Shown here: piece after piece, positions 7,629 through 10,990 of the stretch | How the letters are laid out: each line of letters begins with the position of its first letter | Position numbering within the stretch: the first letter of the stretch is position 1 | DNA from: JBQTIQ01 sp052387955 | Lineage (GTDB): Bacteria; Actinomycetota; Acidimicrobiia; Acidimicrobiales; JACDCH01 | Length of the DNA: 10,990 nucleotides | Assembly (NCBI GenBank): GCA_052387955.1 | Contig: JBQTIQ010000039.1 | Coordinates: 1-10,990 of the forward strand | Direction of reading: 5' to 3' | Notes under the pieces: model-generated | The model's database searches: none | Seen by the model: the letters and a program-made list of their open reading frames with translations, nothing else | Told to the model about the DNA's origin: nothing | Position numbers and translations under genes: made by a program

Positions 7629-7649
7629 GGAGGTCAAGGGTTGACCCTT
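7629..7649 (+). promoter_or_regulatory. ftsQ ribosome binding site and TTG start inside a palindrome
   Basis: A full GGAGG (7629-7633) stands seven bases before TTG 7641 and decides the ftsQ start. The same bases form two overlapping inverted repeats: GGTCAA-GGG-TTGACC (7632-7646) and AAGGGT-TG-ACCCTT (7636-7649). The first pairs the end of the Shine-Dalgarno with the start codon, so an RNA hairpin could limit initiation. The DNA palindrome could equally be a protein site. TTGACC also resembles a -35 box, but I see no good -10 at 16-18 bases. Confidence 0.45.
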
Positions 7650-8441
7650 ACTGTTTCTCCTGGCCGTAGCCCCGGTAGAGTCGTCATCGACCCCCGTCTG
7701 CGGGCGCGGCGCATCGCCGTACGCCGGGACGAGGGCCGGCGCCGGCTACGCCGACTGGCCGTCCTGGGGGGCGTGCTGGGCCTGTTGTCGGGGTCGTTCG
7801 GGGCCGTGCGCAGCCCTTTGTTCGACGTCGACCGGATCGCCGTCGAGGGCTCGGAGCGGACCCCGGTCGAAGCGGTCGAGGCCGCGGCGGGGATCCACCG
7901 GGGAGATGCCATGGTCGATGTCGACCTGGCCCAGGCCCGCGCCGCTGTCGCCGCCCTCCCGTGGGTCCGGACCGTAGCGGTGAGCCGGCGCTGGCCCGGC
8001 TCGGTCAGCATCGCGGTCACCGAGAGGGTGCCTCGGGCCGCGGTGGCGGTCGACGGTGGCGGGTTCGCCCTGGTCGACGACGAGGCCCGGTTGCTGGCCA
8101 CGTCCTCGACCGCTCCCGACGACATCGTGGTCATCGACGGGGCGAGCGCCGGGGGTCCGCCCGGCTCGACGATCGAGGGCATTGGGGCCGGGCTCGATGT
8201 CGCCCGGGCGCTGACGCCCGCCCTGGCCGGGAGGACCGGGTCGGTCTCGGTGTCGGAGGGCCTGGCCCGTCTGGTGCTCAGCGACGGCGGCGAGGTCCGG
8301 ATGGGGACCGTCGACGACCTCGACGCCAAGGTCCTGGCCGCCGAGACCATGTTGGCCAAGGCTGACCTCTCCGAGCTCTGCGCGGTCGACGTCCGCGTGC
8401 CCTCAGCACCGACCTTGACGAGAGGCCGAACGTGTGCGTAA
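7641..8441 (+). CDS. ftsQ: Cell division protein FtsQ (DivIB family, POTRA domain)
   Basis: FtsQ is a bitopic divisome scaffold that links early and late division proteins and binds FtsL and FtsB. The 266-residue product fits: a strongly basic cytoplasmic N-terminus (about 18-38, many Arg), one membrane segment at 39-56 (LAVLGGVLGLLSGSFGAV), then a POTRA-type domain at about 59-128 starting SPLFDVDRIAVEGSERT and containing LPWVRTVAVSRRWPGSVSI. The β-domain follows (ERVPRAAVAVDGGGFALVDD). The extracytoplasmic part is weakly conserved, as is usual in this family. I chose TTG 7641 because of the ideal GGAGG seven bases upstream. An in-frame ATG at 7614 has no such site and would add nine residues. 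It lies between murB (64-base gap) and ftsZ, as in other actinobacteria. The end is close to an AT-richer leader that probably allows separate control of ftsZ. Confidence 0.88.
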   Translation: MTLTVSPGRSPGRVVIDPRLRARRIAVRRDEGRRRLRRLAVLGGVLGLLSGSFGAVRSPLFDVDRIAVEGSERTPVEAVEAAAGIHRGDAMVDVDLAQARAAVAALPWVRTVAVSRRWPGSVSIAVTERVPRAAVAVDGGGFALVDDEARLLATSSTAPDDIVVIDGASAGGPPGSTIEGIGAGLDVARALTPALAGRTGSVSVSEGLARLVLSDGGEVRMGTVDDLDAKVLAAETMLAKADLSELCAVDVRVPSAPTLTRGRTCA

Positions 8442-8456
8442 GGTCTCGACCGACAC

Positions 8457-8494
8457 TGAAGGTTGATGAAAGTCTCAATCTTACGTTGAAGGTT
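8457..8494 (+). promoter_or_regulatory. Direct repeats TGAAGGTT in an AT-rich patch upstream of ftsZ
   Basis: TGAAGGTT occurs at 8457-8464 and again at 8487-8494, exactly 30 bases apart. The flanks are similar (TGA follows two bases later in both copies). The surrounding 50 bases (8451-8500) are only 42 % G+C (21 of 50), far below the rest of the window. TACGTT (8482-8487) fits the actinobacterial -10 form TANNNT, but its -35 is poor. ftsZ promoters between ftsQ and ftsZ are known from Streptomyces, so a promoter or operator here is plausible. The exact elements are inference. Confidence 0.4.
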
Positions 8495-8497
8495 AGT

Positions 8498-8522
8498 GAG
8501 CCGGGCCGGCAGGGCCCGGCTC
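8498..8522 (+). terminator. Strong GC hairpin in the ftsZ leader (attenuator or terminator-like)
   Basis: GAGCCGGGCC (8498-8507), a five-base loop GGCAG, and GGCCCGGCTC (8513-8522) form a perfect 10-bp stem. The bases after it (TTGGTGTAT) hold only a few T residues, so it is not a textbook intrinsic terminator. It could act as a partial terminator of the upstream operon, an attenuator, or a stabilising structure in the ftsZ mRNA. Confidence 0.5.
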
Positions 8523-8532
8523 TTGGTGTATC

Positions 8533-8550
8533 CCAGCGAGGCTCCGCTGG
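8533..8550 (+). promoter_or_regulatory. Second small hairpin in the ftsZ leader
   Basis: CCAGCG (8533-8538) and CGCTGG (8545-8550) are perfect complements around the six-base loop AGGCTC. The hairpin lies 10 bases after the stronger stem and just before the Shine-Dalgarno AGGGAG (8558-8563) of the short ORF at 8571. A six-bp stem in such GC-rich DNA can arise by chance. Confidence 0.3.
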
Positions 8551-8570
8551 CTGTCCGAGGGAGAATCCCC

Positions 8571-8642
8571 ATGACCGAACGCAGTGAGGTCAGCAGCGCC
8601 GTCCCGCACACGGCCGTCAACGGAGCGGAGGCAAGACCATGA
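8571..8642 (+). CDS. Short upstream ORF coupled to ftsZ (putative leader peptide)
   Basis: This 23-codon ORF (peptide starting MTERSEVSSAV and ending AEARP) has an ATG start. Its Shine-Dalgarno, AGGGAG at 8558-8563, is well placed seven bases upstream. Its TGA stop (8640-8642) overlaps the ftsZ ATG as ATGA, and the ftsZ Shine-Dalgarno lies inside its coding sequence. The layout is that of a translationally coupled leader, so ribosomes finishing it could restart on ftsZ. The peptide is hydrophilic, with no membrane segment and no run of one amino acid that would suggest classical attenuation. I recognise no family. It may be a chance ORF, and only conservation in related genomes or ribosome profiling would settle it. 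Confidence 0.4.
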   Translation: MTERSEVSSAVPHTAVNGAEARP

Positions 8643-9718
8643 GCGGCAACCCGCAGAACTACCTGGCCGTGATCAAGGTCGTCGGGATCGGCGGCGGCGG
8701 GGTCAACGCCGTCAACCGCATGATCGACGCCGGCTTGAAAGGCGTCGAGTTCATCGCCGTCAACACCGACGCCCAGGCCCTGCTGATGAGCGACGCCGAC
8801 GTCAAGCTCGACATCGGCCGCGAGCTCACCCGCGGCCTCGGCGCCGGTAGCGACCCCGAGGTCGGCCGCCAGGCCGCCGAAGCCCACCGGGAGGAGATCG
8901 AAGAGGTCCTGAAGGGCGCCGACATGGTGTTCATCACCGCGGGCAAGGGCGGCGGCACCGGAACCGGTGGCGCTCCTGTGGTGGCCGAGATCGCCAAGAC
9001 GCTCGGGGCCTTGACCATCGGCGTGGTGACCCGTCCGTTCGCGTTCGAGGGCCGCCGGCGGTCGGTGCAGGCCGAGCAGGGCATCCAGCGCCTCCGGGAG
9101 AAGGTCGATACCCAGATCGTCATCCCCAACGACCGACTGCTGACCGTGTCGAACGAGAAGACGTCAGTCCTCAACGCCTTCAAGATGGCCGACGAGGTGC
9201 TGCTCCAAGGCGTCCAGGGCATCACCGACCTCATCACCACACCCGGGCTCATCAACACCGACTTCGCCGATGTGAAGATGATCATGAGCAACGCCGGCTC
9301 CGCCCTCATGGGCATCGGCTACGGCTCTGGTGAGGGCCGCGCTCTCGACGCCGCCCGCAAGGCCATCTCGAGCCCGCTGCTCGAGGCGTCGATCGAAGGG
9401 GCGCGCGGCATCCTGCTCAACATCTCCGGCGGTAGCGACCTCGGCCTCTTCGAGGTCAACGAGGCCGCCGAGGTCATCCATGGCGTCGCCCACCCGGATG
9501 CCAACATCATCTTCGGCGCCGTCATCGACGACGAGATGGGCGACGAAGTGCGGGTCACGGTCATCGCCGCCGGGTTCGACCGGTGGGAAGGTGGCCGGGC
9601 CGAGGACACCCCTCGGGGCCGGGCCCCGGTGGCGGCTGACCGCGACGTGTTCGTCGGGGCGGACGACGACGACCTCGGCGACGACGACGACTTCGACGTG
9701 CCGAGCTTCCTGAAGTGA
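8639..9718 (+). CDS. ftsZ: Cell division GTPase FtsZ
   Basis: FtsZ is the tubulin-like GTPase that polymerises into the Z ring at mid-cell and recruits the divisome. The 359-residue protein has all expected parts. The N-terminal nucleotide fold NYLAVIKVVGIGGGGVNAVN is followed by FIAVNTDAQALL. The tubulin signature GGGTGTGG sits at about 104-111, the guanine-contact region RRSVQAEQGIQRLREK comes next, then the T7 loop NTDFADVK from N206 (D208 and D211 region). VTVIAAGFD ends the globular domain near 314. A short linker of about 37 residues holds two DDDD runs and ends in the conserved tail peptide FDVPSFLK (352-359), which binds FtsZ partners such as SepF. The protein is somewhat shorter than mycobacterial or streptomycete FtsZ because of the linker. 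ATG 8639 is supported by GGAGG at 8627-8631. No ftsA lies upstream, as usual for actinobacteria. Confidence 0.98.
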   Translation: MSGNPQNYLAVIKVVGIGGGGVNAVNRMIDAGLKGVEFIAVNTDAQALLMSDADVKLDIGRELTRGLGAGSDPEVGRQAAEAHREEIEEVLKGADMVFITAGKGGGTGTGGAPVVAEIAKTLGALTIGVVTRPFAFEGRRRSVQAEQGIQRLREKVDTQIVIPNDRLLTVSNEKTSVLNAFKMADEVLLQGVQGITDLITTPGLINTDFADVKMIMSNAGSALMGIGYGSGEGRALDAARKAISSPLLEASIEGARGILLNISGGSDLGLFEVNEAAEVIHGVAHPDANIIFGAVIDDEMGDEVRVTVIAAGFDRWEGGRAEDTPRGRAPVAADRDVFVGADDDDLGDDDDFDVPSFLK

Positions 9719-9761
9719 GCCCGGCCGACGGCGCGAGTGCCAGCTCGCCCGGTGGCGATGG

Positions 9762-10574
9762 GTGTGGGGTGCAGCCCCACGGGAACACCGACCTGTCCAT
9801 CGCCGGCGTCGCGCCGCGGGTGCCTCGACGGTCGGTCCCACCGCACCCTCGGAGCGCGCCGGCCTGAACGATCTGGAGCGCGACCTGGAGTACCGCTACC
9901 GGTTCACCGAGCGCGGCGACGGGGACTTCGTAGCCGGTGCCACTGCGCCCGGCGCGGTCCCGGGCCCGGTCTCCTGGTTGCGGCAGGTGCACGGCGCCGG
10001 GGTGGTCGTCGTCGACCGTCCGGGGCAGTGGGCTGGCGCCGAGGCGGACGGCGCGGTCACGTCGCAGCCTGGCTGCGCACTGGCGGTCCGGACCGCCGAC
10101 TGTGCCCCGGTCGTGCTCCTCGGGCGGGGCGCGGTGGGCGTCGCCCACGCCGGCTGGCGCGGCCTCGTCGCCGGGGTCCTGGAAGCCACCGTCGCCGCTC
10201 TGGGGGACCTCGGGACCAGTGAGGTCCGGGCCGTCCTCGGGCCCTCGATCGGCCCCGAGTGCTACGAGTTCGGCCATGCCGACCTCGCCGCCGTTACTGC
10301 CCGCACAGGCGCTCGGGCCCGCTCGGCGACGGCGTGGGCGACGGCGGCGCTCGACCTTCGAGCCGGGGTCCGTTCGGTCCTCGCCGGTGCCGGCGTACCG
10401 GTGGCCGAGTTCGGGGGCTGCACCGCGTGCGAGCCAGGCCGCTTCTTCTCCCATCGGGCGCGGGCCGAGCCCCAGCGCCATGCCGCCTTCGCCTGGCTGG
10501 TGCCGACACCGGCCCCCCGGACCGGCGCAGTCCCGATGCCAGCTGTCGGCCCCCCCGTCGATCGAGGCCGATGA
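9762..10574 (+). CDS. pgeF: PgeF/YfiH-family protein (peptidoglycan editing factor, laccase-domain)
   Basis: Family members are zinc-dependent enzymes reported as purine nucleoside phosphorylase or adenosine deaminase-like, and in E. coli as an editing factor acting on mis-made UDP-MurNAc-peptides. Conserved blocks are WLRQVHGAGVV with H77, EADGAVTSQPG, AVRTADCAPVVL with C114, and VAHAGWRGLVAGVL with H129, matching the His-Cys-His zinc ligands. LGPSIGPECYEFG and the C-terminal CTACEPGRFFSHR follow. From GTG 9762 the product is 270 residues. That start has only a weak GGTGG upstream, and the first ~30 residues are Arg-rich, unconserved and show codon use unlike the rest, so the true start may be later (about 9864 onward, where only CTG codons are available). 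It is 43 bases after ftsZ and overlaps yggS by ATGA. The ftsZ-pgeF-yggS order is common in actinobacteria. Confidence 0.88.
   Translation: MWGAAPREHRPVHRRRRAAGASTVGPTAPSERAGLNDLERDLEYRYRFTERGDGDFVAGATAPGAVPGPVSWLRQVHGAGVVVVDRPGQWAGAEADGAVTSQPGCALAVRTADCAPVVLLGRGAVGVAHAGWRGLVAGVLEATVAALGDLGTSEVRAVLGPSIGPECYEFGHADLAAVTARTGARARSATAWATAALDLRAGVRSVLAGAGVPVAEFGGCTACEPGRFFSHRARAEPQRHAAFAWLVPTPAPRTGAVPMPAVGPPVDRGR
9764..9780 (+). promoter_or_regulatory. Small hairpin at the ftsZ-pgeF junction
   Basis: GTGGGG (9764-9769), the loop TGCAG and CCCCAC (9775-9780) make a perfect six-bp stem starting 45 bases after the ftsZ stop and overlapping the presumed pgeF start region. No T run follows, so it is not a convincing terminator. 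It may lower pgeF initiation or be a chance structure. Confidence 0.25.
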
Positions 10575-10990
10575 GCACCGCGGCCCCCGACGTCGGCGCG
10601 ATGCGGGCGGCCGTCGAACGGGTACGAGACCGCATTGCCACGGCGGGAGGCGACCCCGCAAGGGTCACGGTGGTGGCGGTGACCAAGGGCCACGGCGCTG
10701 CCGCGGCCCGATCAGCCCTCGCCGCCGGGGTCAGCGACCTGGGCGAGAACTACGCCCAGGAGCTGCTGGCCAAGGCGCCGGCGGTGGGCTCGGCCCGCTG
10801 GCACTTCATCGGCGGGCTCCAGCGCAACAAGGCCCGTGCGCTGGCGCCGCTGGTTTCGTGCTGGCAGACGGTCGACCGCGACTCCGTGGCCGTGGGGCGC
10901 GGCCGCCGGGCGCCGGGGGGGGGGGGGGGCGGGCCGGGGAAAGGGTGCGCCCACCCCCCCCCGGGCGGGGGCGCGCCCCCCCCCCGGCCC
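10571..10990 (+). CDS. yggS: YggS-family PLP homeostasis protein, 5' part (3' truncated)
   Basis: YggS/PLPBP proteins are single-domain, PLP-binding fold-type III (alanine-racemase-like) proteins that help control cytoplasmic PLP and amino-acid pools. The visible product shows VTVVAVTKG with the PLP lysine at K39, then LGENYAQELLAKA, WHFIGGLQRNKARALAPLV and QTVDRDSVA, all family blocks in the right order. The start ATG 10571 overlaps the pgeF stop as ATGA. Reliable sequence ends near 10914. A run of 15 G (10915-10929) and a G/C-degraded stretch follow, where the reading frame stays open by low complexity. PGKGCA at about 122-127 may be a corrupted trace of the expected GEPxKGGCAP block. In many actinobacteria sepF, yggT and divIVA come next, beyond this window. 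Confidence 0.88.
   Translation, partial: MSTAAPDVGAMRAAVERVRDRIATAGGDPARVTVVAVTKGHGAAAARSALAAGVSDLGENYAQELLAKAPAVGSARWHFIGGLQRNKARALAPLVSCWQTVDRDSVAVGRGRRAPGGGGGGPGKGCAHPPPGGGAPPPRP
10915..10990. repeat. Low-complexity, fold-back G/C-degraded right edge (probable artefact)
   Basis: Fifteen consecutive G (10915-10929) are followed by mixed G and C runs. Bases 10931-10939 are the exact reverse complement of 10982-10990. Over the two 30-base halves 10931-10960 and 10961-10990, 22 of 30 positions pair. At most mismatches the first arm keeps A or T where the second has only G/C. This copies the pattern of the left edge and points to poor read ends or an assembly fold-back, not a genomic structure. 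Confidence 0.8.

Noticed and set aside
7641..7681. A sigma-70-type promoter with TTGACC at 7641-7646 as -35
   Set aside because: No TANNNT-type hexamer is found 16-18 bases downstream. TAGAGT (7676-7681) is too far away, and the bases are better explained as the ftsQ start region.
8457..8494. MraZ-binding boxes upstream of ftsZ
   Set aside because: MraZ sites are TGGG-type repeats at 10-bp spacing. These repeats are TGAAGGTT at 30-bp spacing.
1..10990. An accessory, defence, mobile or otherwise new multi-gene system
   Set aside because: Every substantial gene in the window belongs to a known dcw-cluster or neighbouring family. No transposase, integrase, CRISPR repeat, tRNA or unexplained gap over 150 bases was seen.

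Overview
The window is a very GC-rich stretch (roughly 70 % G+C by eye) carrying the right-hand part of a division and cell-wall (dcw) gene cluster. All genes lie on the + strand. It most resembles a chromosomal fragment of a high-GC actinomycete-type bacterium (Actinomycetota, plausibly Acidimicrobiia). This rests on the order murC-murB-ftsQ-ftsZ with no ddl or ftsA between, FtsZ followed by a PgeF/YfiH-family gene and a YggS-family gene, and a FtsZ N-terminus of the actinobacterial NYLAVIKVVGIGGGGVNAVN type. The class-level placement is inference.

Layout: 1-196 is a fold-back inverted duplication, most likely an assembly artefact. The 3' end of a murE-type gene (to 280) is followed by mraY (280-1323), murD (1326-2705), ftsW (2740-3918), murG (3915-5159), murC (5233-6618), murB (6650-7576), ftsQ (7641-8441, TTG start), a 129-bp leader with repeats and hairpins, a 23-codon upstream ORF (8571-8642), ftsZ (8639-9718), pgeF (9762-10574), and the 5' part of a yggS-type gene (10571 to the edge). 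The last ~75 bases degenerate into G and C runs and fold back on themselves, so both ends look like contig ends of poor quality.

Together the genes cover most of the path from UDP-MurNAc to lipid II and its use at the septum. MurB, MurC, MurD and MurE build the UDP-MurNAc-peptide, MraY and MurG make lipid I and lipid II, FtsW polymerises lipid II, and FtsQ and FtsZ belong to the divisome. Most junctions overlap or are very tight (TAGTG, GTGA, ATGA), as expected for a translationally coupled operon. The looser junctions are murG-murC (73 bp), murB-ftsQ (64 bp) and ftsQ-ftsZ (129 bp before the upstream ORF). The last two carry the only convincing regulatory-looking structure.

I found no RNA gene, mobile element, CRISPR array, toxin, defence or other accessory system. 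This is mainly an ordinary housekeeping region. The points worth a second look are the murE-mraY junction without murF, the structured ftsZ leader with a coupled short ORF, the palindrome over the ftsQ start, and a few sequence variants in MurC, MurD and MurG.
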